A stretch of DNA of 64,000 nucleotides from Lepraria neglecta (lineage: Eukaryota > Ascomycota > Lecanoromycetes > Lecanorales > Stereocaulaceae): contig CM065647.1 in assembly GCA_033220425.1 (NCBI GenBank), positions 2,046,001 through 2,110,000 of the forward strand, given 5' to 3'. How positions within the stretch are numbered: position 1 is the stretch's first letter; each line of letters begins with the position of its first letter. Both the position numbers and the translations under genes were made by a program. Of the stretch, positions 1-12,410 are shown piece after piece. The notes under the pieces are model-generated. The model did no database searches, was not told where the DNA came from, and saw only the letters and a program-made list of their open reading frames with translations.

Positions 1-3000
1 CCCGGTACCTCGCTCCTATAGGTAGTATTCTATAGAGCTAACGGTCAAGGTAGAGATAGTACCTATAGCACTTGACGCCGTTATCGACTTCGATTAATCA
101 AGTACTATATCTAGCTTATCTTACTAGTACTAGATCTTGTTAGTAGAGTCGGTGAGTTCAAGTAATCGCCCTAGAGTATCGTTATCTATTAAAATAGTCA
201 GGTCCTCCTAGAGGACTCATCTACCTTCGCCCTTACAGGGACTATCGCTAATTATATCGACCTCGTCTCTTTAGCGTTTATAAATAGGGCCCTCGACTTT
301 ATCTTCGTCGAGGCGTGCCTATCTCCTACGCGTCTAATTAGGGTCTCGGCCCTTATAGCGTAGTAGATACCTAGTTAGGCCGCTTCCGCTACTATACTGC
401 TTCTGGTAACGTTTATACTATTAATCCATCTGGCTCAGGCGTAATATAGAGGTATTATTATCGAGATCAACGCGTCTAGGTAGGTATTAGTAAATATATT
501 CGCTACTAGATCCTTTAAGCTAACCCGCTATAGATTAGGATAAATCTATCCTTACGTCGCCTTATATAGCCTGTTTTTAACCGTTACTATTAATCAAATT
601 ATAATATATATATATAGTAGAGTATCGTCCTGTAGAAGGCGTTAATTAATAGGTAGTTTAAGGGGATTTTCTTTCTATACGATATATTTAATAAACGCCC
701 CGGTTACTTATCTTATTAGGAAATATAATTAGTTATAAACCTTACGGTATATACTTCTATTACTAAAATATACGTCTAAGTCGAACTTAGATTATTTTTA
801 TAATAGAGTACTTGATTAAGACTTATATTTTAAAGAATAGAAGAAGAAATCTAATTAATCTTTATAAGCAGATAATAAGTTTTAATACTCTATCTTTACT
901 AGATATTAGGTATTAAGTATAAAGCTAGATATAGTACGTTTAAAATTAGCTATTTACTTTCTACGCACTATATATATATAAGTTCCGCTTTTAATTAATA
1001 TCTTTATCTATTATATTAAAGCTCGCTACTTTCAATCTTTCGATAGCTAAACTTACCTATTTATAACTACTCTAACGTACTACTCTATAGAGAAGGGTCT
1101 ATATCGCCCAATTATATTAAGTATTGAACTATTTCGTAACGTATTTACCTTACTAGTATTATATTTACTAACTACTAACTAATCGCTATTATGAATAAAA
1201 ACCCGGTATAGACCCTACTAGTCGTATTACCTACTTTATCCCTCCAACTTAGTAAAGAATCCTTAACTTCTCCCTATTTTATTCGTCCTATTATTATTCT
1301 TCTTATTATAGATATATTAGAATTATCTATAATATTATCTAATATAGCCGGTCCTTCTCTAATCGACCCTTAGGTTAATATAATACTAGAGCCTACGCTA
1401 ACCGAGGCTAATTTCTATATACTTATTGGCAGGCTAAAGTCTAGTAATCGGCCTGGAATCCTATAGAACCTCCCTAATGTCCGTAGAGGCTTACGGTATA
1501 GTAATAGCTTGTTCAATACCCTCCGTCAAGTACTTAAAGACCGCCTATAGGGTACTACTATTTAGGGCGAAAATCTTCAAGGTTCTAGCTAGGACTTCAC
1601 TAAGGTCCTTAACTCCGTTACTACTGACTTCATTCTACCTAACTATATACTACCTTTTAGAGACGAAGTAATATATATACTCGTAAAACTACTTAATAAA
1701 GTACCTAGAGTAGCCAACCGATATACTAGTAAACGACCCTTAGAGGAGTCTTATAACTCGTTTAGTTCAAAAAAGCCTAGATACGATAATACCTATACTA
1801 AGTAACCCGATTATACTAGACCATTCTTTATACTAGCTCTAGCCCTAGATAATACCTACCTATCTTATATTATCCTTAGAATTAGTTATACGCGCGATAA
1901 TAAATTCTATCTTATCTAACTACGATATATTATATATAATACTTCGCTTACTAACGCCAACTAGCTCTAGGACTAACTTAGTTATAATACTCTAATCCAG
2001 TTCCTAGAAACTAAGAAATTCTAGACCGCCGAAGATAATACCCGGGGGAGTACCCTTATCTATATATCTAATAGGATTATAGAGGTAACTATAAACGAAG
2101 ATCTACAAAATACCATCCGCGACATATATTCACGTAGTTACCGGCGCTACGAGCTTTATATCGTGCGAGGGGTACTCTATTAGTTATACTACGTTAATTA
2201 ATAGTTAGGATATTAACTAATAGGTATAATAGTATCTATCGAGGGCAATACGGCCTATCTAAATCAACCTTACCGTAGTAGTTTTACCCTCTTCTACCGC
2301 TTAAAATATTCTTCTCTTATAGTAGGACCTAAAGGGAAAACCCCTAATATATAGGATCCTCTAGGCAAAGACCCTACTACCTCTTCTACCAAACCCTCTA
2401 CCCTAAAGCCTTTCGTCGATCCTTCCCTTCTTACTAATAAGTATACTAGTCCGTCTACTAGGAATCTAAAGGAGCCTATAGATATTAGCTCTAGCTCGGA
2501 TAATAGTAGCGGTATAAATAATAAGGAAGAGAATAATAGAAAGGAAGGGGATTTAATAGATAAGGATAAATAGAAGGCGTTATAGATTAATAAGGCCTAT
2601 ATAGGTAGGACTCCAAGGTTATATAATATCGAGATAGGTAGGGTAGTAGTAGCTAGAGTAGCTACAAAAGATATAGAGGTATTAGAATAGAAGGATTACA
2701 ATAGGATATAAGTGCTTCAGCCTCTACCTTATTATTTACTTACTACTAAATACTACCCTAGTATTAATATAACCAAGATAGAGGACTATCCGTAATAGTC
2801 TTAGAAAACGTAGTAGTATATAGAGTTATTATTCCAACTATAGAAGGGAAACCAGTCTATTAAGAATATACGAACCCTCTATAGGTTATTATCTATTATA
2901 GCCCCTAACGGCAAGATAAAAAAGATTATACTATATATTTATTAACTCTACTACGCTGCTTAGATACACCGGCGTACTTACTAGTAGGGGGGGTATTAAT

Positions 3001-5200
3001 AGGGATGATCCCGGCTTTAGTAAGGTTCGTATCTATTCCTAGCTTTTAATAAAACCTACTTTCGACTTAGATAATACTAATATCCGACTCGAACTAGACT
3101 CTAACGATTTTTATTATATATATCCTCGAGTATTAACTCTCCTTATAATAGCGCGAGGTTTTCGAAATATATAAGTAGGATTATAAAAATCTCGAATAGT
3201 TTAAAGCGTTAATCTATTATACTAAGTATCTCCTACCCTCGAAATTAAAGGTATAGAGCGGTAATAATATATATCCCTCTACTAATAAATAGGATATCGG
3301 TTATCCGTATATCAAGAAAAGTGCTACCTATTTAACTAGCGCACCGAAGCAAGGTATTATTCTTATTATTATACCAGCGAAAGTAATAGGTAACTAGTTA
3401 TAAGAGTAGACGAAGATAATCGATACTTAATATCCAATATTGAAGCTACGGTGCTTCTATACCTATATAGGCAAAATATATAATAATATTAACGCTACCC
3501 TACTTATATCGAAAAATACTAAACTACTTCGATATAAAAAGGATAGAAAATCTAAACCTAGATAGGAGCGTATTCTACTCCTTATAACTAAGGGCTCGTA
3601 TAATAGGTATATTAAGGAAGTACTATAGGACTCTAAGTCTCTATTCGTCTATAACTTCCGTATCGGCTAGATCTTTATTAACGAATTCTATAAGACAAGG
3701 ATAGTAAAGGGTAAATATCCTAAGATAGTCCTTAGTATTAAGGATAAGATTAGTACCTAAGTCCTAGTAAAAATACTAGAGGATAACGAGAACGAGTAGA
3801 ATACTATAGATGATCGGCGTATAAAAACATACCGATTATCTTTACCCTAGGTATAGGGTTTCTCCGCTACACCGTAGATACGTAACCTAACTAACTACTC
3901 AGCTATAATCTATATAATCGAGTAGCCTTAGTAGTACGCCGTTAAAGAGTATTAATATATAATTTACGACGAAGTCGAGGTTATTAGGAAACTAACCGCT
4001 AGCTACCGAAAGCGAAAGAATCCGGTTAATAAGAGTAAGAATAATAAGAATATCGTAGATATAAAGGCTATCTTAAACTCTATCGAAATTAAGCGGATAT
4101 CTATAACTATAGATATTAATAGGACTACCGAGCTTATTAAGCTACCTCCGCACGAGGCTCGTTATATTATATACTTACTTAATCTAGAGTAAAAGGCAGC
4201 TCTTCGCGCCGAGGATTAGAGGATCCAAGATATAGTAAAAGCCGAATATACTAGAGAATATATAATTGCTCGCAAGGCTAGTAAGGAGATACCTACACTA
4301 GCGATTAATAACTACTTTAAATACGCCTATAAGCTACGCGCTACTACTATTGTCCCAAGCCTTCTAGAATTCTCTCGGTGTAACTACCTTACTCTTACTT
4401 AGGACGAGCTTAAAGAGAGGCCTTTATATAACGGCAGAAAGGGTTATATAGATTTTATAGAGTTAGCTAGCCTGATATAGAATTGGGCCAAGATACCGCT
4501 AGATAGTATTTATACTAAATATATCGATAAACTTACCGGTAATATACCGAAGTTAGTAAAACTTAAAGAGTTAATCGGCTTACTAGGGGAAGACATCTAC
4601 GGGCGACTAGAGAAACTGGTTATATTTACTAGTTCTCCTATTATCGTATATATTCTAGCGGTAGTAAGTCTATATCTCTTCCGCTATTCTACCTTGACCT
4701 TATACTAACCTTGCTCTAGTAGTTTAAAAAGTATTTTCCTAGTAAATAGCTATAGTATAGCTCGACCGTACCTTCCGAGAAGCGAGATAAGTTATATATA
4801 TAGCTATTCCAAGAAGAGGATAATAAGCGCTTCCTTATCTCTACAAAATATATCCTTAGAACTAGTATTACCCTAACCCGTATATTTAGAAGTATAAATA
4901 TAGATATAGACTAGATATAATTCTATAATATTTAGTATAATAGGTAGGTAGTTCGGTTGTCTCAGCGAAATCCAAAGACGTATAACTACTACTTTATTAC
5001 GGATAATGAATATAGAGTAGATTAGAAGGTATTATTCAAATAGAGTAGAGATAATATAACGAGGTAATAGGCGTATAAATAAGCTAGATATTTCTAGCTA
5101 AGCAATAGCGCGCTTTTGCAGGTTTCTTTTCTTCTACTTAGTAGTACTTTAACTTCGTATAAGATAGATATAAGACTCTTATTACCCTTCTATAGTAATA
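1..5200 (+). pseudogene. RIP-degraded SNF2-helicase-like repeated gene, copy 1
   Basis: This stretch is AT-rich with very few CpA or TpG steps and no long open frame, the pattern left by RIP. Fragmentary plus-strand translation recalls an SF2/SNF2 ATPase: a glycine-rich motif-I-like block near 2985-3040, and a helicase-C-like part from about 4500 to 5080 with a 'kLvIFtsSP' strand followed by an arginine/glutamine motif VI ending RxxQRNPKTYNY. A diverged second copy lies at 22496-25650; the two match well from about 2300 to 4950 here. The start lies at or beyond the left edge; the right limit is the Helitron end at 5201. SNF2-like is inferred from eye-level motifs, not a search. It could be a repeated host gene or cargo of a transposon. 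Confidence 0.45.
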
Positions 5201-5213
5201 CAAGTTAGTGCCC

Positions 5214-5234
5214 GTAATCTTCACAGAAGATTAC
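5214..5234 (-). repeat. 3'-terminal hairpin of the Helitron
   Basis: Perfect inverted repeat GTAATCTTC / GAAGATTAC with a 3-nt loop, 13 bp from the inferred Helitron 3' end at 5201. The same hairpin at the same distance marks the left ends of the elements at 12411 and 33637. A short hairpin just inside the 3' end is the terminator signal of Helitrons. Confidence 0.75.
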
Positions 5235-5475
5235 CGTAAAAACTACTATATCTCGCTTATTTTATACTCGATTTAGAAAATTTAAGCGGCGTTAGAAAGC
5301 CCGCTATTTATAGTATATTTTATATATATAAAGTTAAGCTCTAACTCTAATACTTCTAAAGTTATTGAAATAGTAAGATTTTAATACTAAGGAGCGGGCA
5401 TAAAGGTCCAGGATTTGAAAATACGCGCGCGCTCGGCTATTTCTCGGGTCCGGAATCAGCGCCGGTTGGCTAGAT

Positions 5476-5512
5476 ATTTCACAGGCCTGCGCTAGTGCTA
5501 GGCCTGTGAAAT
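5476..5512. repeat. Internal 13-bp-stem hairpin inside the Helitron
   Basis: Perfect inverted repeat: ATTTCACAGGCCT at 5476-5488 and AGGCCTGTGAAAT at 5500-5512, with an 11-nt loop. It lies about 275 bp inside the 3' end of the Helitron and is unusually GC-rich and little affected by RIP. Function unknown; on the minus strand it is followed by CTAG, so it may be an older or alternative terminus. Confidence 0.6.
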
Positions 5513-7022
5513 TCTAATTGGCTAAACACGCGCGCCATAAAGTCGGGCTTGGTATAGGGCTGAAACCTTGTCCGCGAAATACCTGTTTTTATATCCATCG
5601 ACGGCGAGGTTATATAATAGTAATATCGCGATTATTTACAAAGAAACCATACCGGGGCGATAATATAACCTATATCTATACGCCTACAAGCTTATTGGCT
5701 AATATCTTTAAGCGTTGAGATATAGTCGCCGCCATTTATAAGTCTGAGCAACAGCCATCTCAGACCTCTATACTAAGCAAAATCTAACCCCGAATCGTAC
5801 TGAAAAGTCGATTGCCGCAATCTATAAGTTTGATATATATTCCCAAAGAGGCTTAGCGTCGTTTCGAGTAACTCCTATTAGCTATAACCGTTCTACGAGC
5901 ATCGTTCTGCGAGTACTAGACCTATACTAGCACCTGCTTATAGACCGGGTTATTCATAAGCTTATACCTAATATAGTTATCCGAATCTAGACTAATTACA
6001 TATAGGTTCAACTCTATAGTAACGCGCGAGTTACCGATATAGAATTATCTATAGGTGAACGCTAGACGGGACCGTAGGTTGAGTCCTATATACTTCATCG
6101 ACTGCCCCTATAACTTATTAATAGTTATTGCGAAGGCAGGGCGTATAGGGAACTACTTACGGGTGAACGGGGTAGGGATATACTTATTACCATCCTTAGA
6201 CTATAAAGGGATCTTATATAAGACCACCTCGCTACCGTCGAAACTCCTACCTATAATATTACCCTTAAGGACGTGTCTCCCGTATTCGGTAAGTAGAATA
6301 CAGGTCCTATTATAGAGACGGGGTGTATCTAGGTTCCTTATCAATATTACTAGTGTCCCTACCTTTAACCGTAGCTTATACGGTGGCAGTAAGGGCTTAT
6401 AGAATTTATTCTAGTACTCGTTAGGGAATATCTCGTTTTCCTCAGGGTTCACCGCTTAATCGAAACTCCAGTACTTATAGTAGTCGCCCTGTATACGGTC
6501 GAGAATATGGTTATTTACTCTCTGGACATCCTTGTTTACAATAGCCAGAATTACTCGTTTAGTTAGATAGCGCCGGTCCAGAAGATCTCTGCTAATAGTA
6601 GGATAAATTTTATCGATCAGTATATCCATAGTATTCTCAAGCAGGTATCTATATTTCTAGGGAGTCTTCTTATCCTTAGTAACTAGGTCGACTATATTAC
6701 CTTTACTATTACTAATATATAGGAGAGCTTTAGCAAATTCTGCTATTCGCCGCCTACCTTCTTCGGTAAGACCTCGATTACTTAGATATATATTGGTAGT
6801 AAGGCGAAGAATGGTCACCTCGTCCTAGAATGCCGCCTTCTGGATATAGGTATTGATAATGACGCCTGCGGTCCCCCCCGGGACTACTGGCAAGGTCTAA
6901 CGGAAATCGCCGTAAAAGTAAACGACCTTGCTACCAAAGTAAGTACCGTTATTACTATAAAGATCCTATAAAGAATAGCTAACGTATTCAACGGCGAAAT
7001 AACTCTATATAGGTACTTCGTC

Positions 7023-7268
7023 CTAGAAGATAACGTATACCCGCTTAATTAACTCTGCGAGGTTAGTCCCTTTCTGAATACCGTAACTGGATATACTCTC
7101 AGCGTCTAATAGGATCTTGAATCGCGAATAGGTAGTACGTCTACCGTCTAATAGGGTCGTAGCGATACCTAAAGACGCTACCGCTAAAGCAACACGCTTC
7201 TGAGAACGGAGCTTCTTTAGAATAGTATTCTGGACTATAGTCTTCCTAGTACCGCTAGCGCCGTTCAA
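7023..7268 (-). pseudogene. Helitron PIF1-type helicase, N-terminal fragment
   Basis: An 81-residue open stretch holding a Walker A-like start (NGASGTRKT, for GxxGTGKT), followed by RVALAVASLGIATTLLDG, HSRFKI-like and LAELIKRVYVIF segments, the consecutive motifs of PIF1-like helicases carried by Helitrons. It ends at the Walker B region. The rest of the helicase should run on toward 5.6 kb but is broken. It is a relic within the element at 5201-12261. Confidence 0.7.
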
Positions 7269-7686
7269 AAAGAATAGTATATCTATACCAAATTCATTAT
7301 TCTTATTCTTATCTACCGCCGCTATAATCTTTTCGGCTACTAGGTATTAGTCGGTGTTAAGCTTCTGCTATTCAACTTCTATATCTTCTAGTATAATATT
7401 ATAAGATATCTCTTCGCGAAGTAGACGGTTCTGAATTCGCGATTTATATAGAAGATCGAATAGAATAACGACTGGCGGAAGGTTAAATAGCTCGAGGCTG
7501 AGGCTGCTTTCGGCGGTAGACTAGTAGTCTAACTAGCCAGAAATCAAATATAGAGTATATTGCTCAGCTTGAAATACTAGGTCTCGTACGCGTTCGTCCT
7601 TATAGTCCTAGAGGATGTCTATATAGTAGGCGAAATACTCATTTAATATGCGGGTGTAGTCGTCCGATATACTATTTTAATAGTTA

Positions 7687-7824
7687 GAATATATAGTCCG
7701 ACTCGGACAGAGAATATAGTTCGACTCGGTTGAATATAGTCCGACTCGGATATAGAATATAGTCCGACTCGGATATAGAATATAGTCCGACTTAGATATA
7801 GAATATAGTCCGACTCGGATAGAA
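7687..7824. repeat. Minisatellite, about six units of 20-25 bp
   Basis: Six tandem units of the form GAATATAGTCCGACTCGGAT plus a few bases, slightly diverged mainly at C/T positions. It lies inside the minus-strand Helitron, next to the helicase region. The CCGACTCGG core also appears in other elements of the window, for example near 13,850-13,925, 25,700 and 28,314-28,331. Confidence 0.75.
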
Positions 7825-9256
7825 AAATAACGATTATAGTAATAAAAATAGATACGTACCTTGCTTTAAATTTCTCCTAAAGCGCTAAAGGGTCCTCCGG
7901 GTATAGTTCCAATAGAATAGTTACGAAAAGACCTCGTAGTGCTACTAGTAAGTAAAGAGTCTTTACTTCCTCTAGTGCCTTAATATAGTACTTATCGTTC
8001 TCTACTAATCTAAGTCGAACGTAGGCCACTTTATACGTTAGAAGCTCGCCGTTAATAGTCCGCAGATTATCGAATAATATTACCCCCTAACGGTAGATGA
8101 GAAGGAGTCGGCAATAGTACAAATTACCCTGCTTAGGACTGATTATATATATACGTCCAATTACCTCCCCCTTCTCGCGAATAAACTATATCCGTTTCCT
8201 CTTATCCTATGTAAAATATATAGGAAATTCGTTATATAGGTAGTTAAAGGGGTTCGTATCTAGAAGGTATAGTTACCCGTTTTTTCTTCTGAACGGCAGA
8301 GGCTAATCATTCTCTAAGGCTTCCTTAGCAAGATAATTCATCTTGAAGAACTCTATTAACTATATCTTACGTAATAAGTCCTTATCGAGAATAGTCTCGG
8401 TAGTCTCCCTATCTAGATCGACGCCAATCTACTACTCCTCAGGCAAATGAATCTGTAGCCGTTCAATATAAGGCTTAATCCCCCCTATACTAAACCTAAA
8501 GATCTTCTAGCAAGCCTCGGAGCTTCCTATCCAGCGACTTTTATAGAATTCGGTAACCTTATTAACCAATAGAGGCTCTAGCCGTTGCTGCCCCGGCGGT
8601 ATAGGGTTCCCCTGAGGCACCGTTATTAATCGAGTAACCGAAATATTTGCCTGGTCTAGACCCTTGTAGACGTACTTGAATAAGTAAAATATAGACTTAA
8701 CGGAGGCGCAGATCTCAATATTTAGATAAGTACGGTACTTCTTCAGAAGCCAGGGGTTATAGGGAACGACCCATTAGTTAGTATAGCCCTCCGGAGTAGG
8801 CTCTATATACGGGCGTCGATAATATAGGTATACTCCCTTAGGATCGAACGATAACTTATTGCAAATATCCTTAGGGAAGAACTTGGAGTACTAGTTCTTC
8901 TCTTTATCCTAGTAGATATTAGAGGCTAAGTAACAGCGATAGATTATATAAGTAGTTACTAACTTATAGAGTACTAGGTCCTTCGTCTTATCAAGAATAA
9001 CGGCCTATATAGTATTATCGATCTAGGAGACGTGTCTAATTTTATCCTCCTCACGAATAATAAGAAGGATATAGGCGTACGGCAGACCTCGCTTTTGAAA
9101 TTCAACTATATAGTAATGACTAATATAGATACCTAAGATATATCTCTCGAAAAGATCCTTAAGAAGCTCCCTAAGCTTTATATTAAAAACCCGTACCTGT
9201 ATATTATAAACCTCCGTCGTCGATAAACCGGGTTGAATTAAACGGCGGACGTTAGC

Positions 9257-9463
9257 CTAGTTCGGGTTATATATAAAAGTTATAAAGAAGGTAGGATTGC
9301 CTCGATACCGCACTACTATTAAAGCGTCCTCCATATCTACCTTTATAGCTCTAGGGCTACCGGCTATACTAGATGGCAGAATAGTAACCTTGCTGCCGAG
9401 ATCGCCGAGCCCTAGATCTAGATCCTTATATAGTCGATCGATTAAGCCTTTATAGCTAAGCAC
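9257..9463 (-). pseudogene. Helitron N-terminal (Rep-region) fragment
   Basis: A 68-residue open stretch containing LPSSIAGSPRAIKVDMEDAL and VRYRGNPTFFITFIYNPN, closely matching the conserved 'PSSFxGSPRxMxxxxxDAMAIVxxxGxPxLFITFTCNPxW' block of the Helitron-like N domain that precedes the HUH/Rep region. It lies upstream, on the minus strand, of the helicase fragment at 7023-7268, as expected. A relic, not a gene in use. Confidence 0.75.
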
Positions 9464-12410
9464 CCGAATTTTATACTAATACTTAATATACTAATTCAGG
9501 TTATTCTATTCGATAGTAGCGTAAGTATTAGTAACAAAGTGACTAAGAAGACGCCTAGAATAGAGTAATCGAGAGAATCTACCCTTGCGGTGCTGTTGTA
9601 GTATTAGCAGAAGAATTCTTCAAAATATCAAATTTTGCAAGGTCTGCCCCGCAGAGAAATTTGGTTTTAAAAACTTAAAAATACAAAAAATATAATGTAA
9701 ATTTACTAGTCGTCGATCATTTTGGTACTATTTTAAGTAATATATTAATAGTTCTATATAAATTACATTTAGAACGAAATTCTTCTCCATATCTAGCTTA
9801 CTTGTATCGGCTAATATATATCTTCCGTAACTATCGACGGCGACATCTATAGCTACTACTATCAAGCGCTATATTTCCAGCGCTTATAGGGGTATTACTA
9901 ATATAGTATAGGAGGGGGGCGGCGCTTCTTAGAAGAAAAATAATAGAAGATCGCAATATCCTATATAAAGATATAAAGTACTAGAAAATATAATTTCACT
10001 AATACAAGGGCAGACGTTTGAAAGCTATAGAATGGGCTTACCTATAGCTAATAGCGATAGATCTAACTCCTCGTAACCCGTGTAGACCCTCTACGACCTC
10101 TCGGAGCAGCTCTATCTCTTTCCGGCTCTTCCTCCTTATCGCTATTCTTAGGCCGGTCGGGGTCCTAATATATACTATGGTGCTGAGTAGTTCCCTGCCT
10201 TATATTTAACCTGCGGGTAGCGAAGAGATATCCTTCCGGGAGCCTATCATGTCCCCGCAGCGGCAGACTATTATACTAGCTCTGTTCCCTATAAGGGAAA
10301 GGCAGGATATACCGCAGGGCCATATAGGATAAGTACTATTCAGGTACTCTTATAAGGCCCCTACCCTTGACTTTAATACGAATATCTCGTGTAATACGTC
10401 CCTTTGCGCCGTCGGGAGGAGTAATTATAATATAGGCCACCTTACTGGATGTAGGGCGGTTATATATACCGCGATTAGTACGCCTAGGGTCGTATTACAT
10501 AATACGGACGTTTATAGTCTATAGAGGGTAACTTACCTTATTATCTAATAAGCGTTCCTAGTAAGTCTTAAAGCTCTATATATAGAGGTTAATATCTCGA
10601 AGAAGTCGCTGAAGAAGAAGTACTATATCCGTATTAATAGATCTTTTAACCTACTTAGTATACGTTATATAGGTATCTACTTGATCCTGGCTATTATCGA
10701 TGAAGTAGTACTGGGTATATCTCTCGGTAACGCCTTCTTCAGGCAAAAATGGACTAATAGCGTAATATATCCCCCCTTGGATCTTGTATATAGTCCGCCT
10801 AACCCGGTGATCCATCTTATCTACGCCCTCACTGGTAAAAGAAAGTAGATTATTATAGTTTAAGACCCTCTTAATAAACGTAGTACTATAGGTAGTCCGT
10901 TTTATCTTATACTGCCCTGGCCGATAAGGGTCCGGGATACGGTCCTAACTATCCAATATATATTCTACCTTATAAAACAGCTTGTTTAGCGCGAGAACTC
11001 GACGCTTAGGGTCACCTTCGGGTAGTCGTTCAAGGAACTCGAAGTTAGGTAAGTCAGGTGCCTAGATATCAATTATACCGTTCTAATAGTACTGCTACCG
11101 TTTAGTAGAAAGACGCTTACCCTCGAAAGAGAAGGTATAGTAATAAGGATATTCATTAATTAGATTAAAGAACCACGGTAGTATAACGTATTCTAGAAGA
11201 TCGATATATGCTTGCGGTAGCCGAGCACTTAGATACGTACTGGGTAAAGTTCTACTACCCTTATCTATAGTATTACAGCGCTAATATAGTCGACGGCGAC
11301 GCCGCTAACGTAGTATACGTTCCTCGCTATTCTCCCGCGCCTACTAGGTATATAGTCGGTGTATACGTAGATAATATCGCGGTTCTAGCGGTAGTGCTTC
11401 CTCTTTAGAAGAAGAATCTCGGTACTTAGGTAGGCTTGAATCCTCTGGATTGCGGGGCGGTACAACTACTTGGATGATATATTAGATACCTAATTGGGCA
11501 GGGCGAGGCCGTAGATAGGCGTTCTGCTGCTACGGTCGAATGATCTGCCTCCTCTGCGTATTTTGTATTTCTGCCTGCTAACTTATAGTAGTAATATTGA
11601 GGTTCCTAGCGCTCTAAGCGGTCCTGGCGTGTTTCCCTCTTCCCCGATTGGTTATTCTACGGTTGACTATATTCTCTATAATATCTATAAGAGCGGTAGA
11701 CGAATTCTAACGCTTTCGACGGTTTGGACGCGAGGTAGAGGCATTAATATATACCGCAAAAGAAGGCGTCTAGTGCCGCTGACGCGCAATGGTACGCTGG
11801 TTATAAATACTATCACGAAGACTAAAGATATCTTGCGTCCCTAGGGCCATTGAATAGGGATAAGAGGTAATAGCGCTATATATATATAAGTTACCTAGTT
11901 TGTTTGGAGGAGAAGGCAAATGCCAAGCTTAATACTTGGCATTTGCTACTAAGCTCGCGCTTCCTGCAAAATATAGTGAAAACGCTTCTTTTACTTATAA
12001 CTATTATATAAATAGGCTAATTCTAAAAATTCTTGATACGCAAGCAAGCTAATGATTAACTCCAAAATATATGAAATCATCTCGATATTATATAACGTAT
12101 ATAGCGCGAGGAAGTAGTACGAAGAAGTTGCGATACGAATTCAAGTTTTAGTAGTTAAAGGCGCTAGCCGAGAGAGGGAATGTAGAATATAGGGCCAATC
12201 TGATTGGCTGCAAGTGCGGAATTGCTCCGAATTTCCTTATAATCTATTATTAGAAGAAAGATTAAATCTAATCTATACTAGTTTAGGAAGACTTGAAAGT
12301 ACTTAGATTACTAGCTATTCCCCTTTGCTTTCTCCTATCTTCAGTAGATATTTCGCGCTATAGTCTTCCTTGAATATCCGCCACCAAAATCTAGATATAC
12401 TATATACTTA

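Larger units (their letters stand above)
5201..12261 (-). mobile_element. Helitron (rolling-circle transposon), RIP-degraded
   Basis: About 7.06 kb, read on the minus strand. It contains remnants of the two hallmark Helitron domains in the expected order: a Helitron-like N/Rep-region fragment (9257-9463) and, further downstream, a PIF1-type helicase fragment (7023-7268). The minus-strand 5' end begins TCTTTCTTCTAATA preceded by A; the 3' end has a perfect 9-bp hairpin and stops ...ACTTG followed by T. Both ends recur on two short elements (12411-13560 and 33637-34625), which is how the limits were set. Insertion between A and T without target duplication fits Helitrons. The 3' end CTTG differs from the usual CTRR. 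The coding region is destroyed by RIP-type changes. Confidence 0.8.

Noticed and set aside
5470-5512. Hairpin plus CTAG taken as the Helitron 3' end
   Set aside because: The paired ends shared by three elements place the terminus at 5201; no other copy ending at 5470 is visible here.
5518-6315. Plus-strand frames of 60-90 codons
   Set aside because: Antisense to the minus-strand Helitron and without family resemblance.
11563-11844. 93-codon plus-strand frame
   Set aside because: Lies antisense to the 5' part of the Helitron; no recognisable protein.
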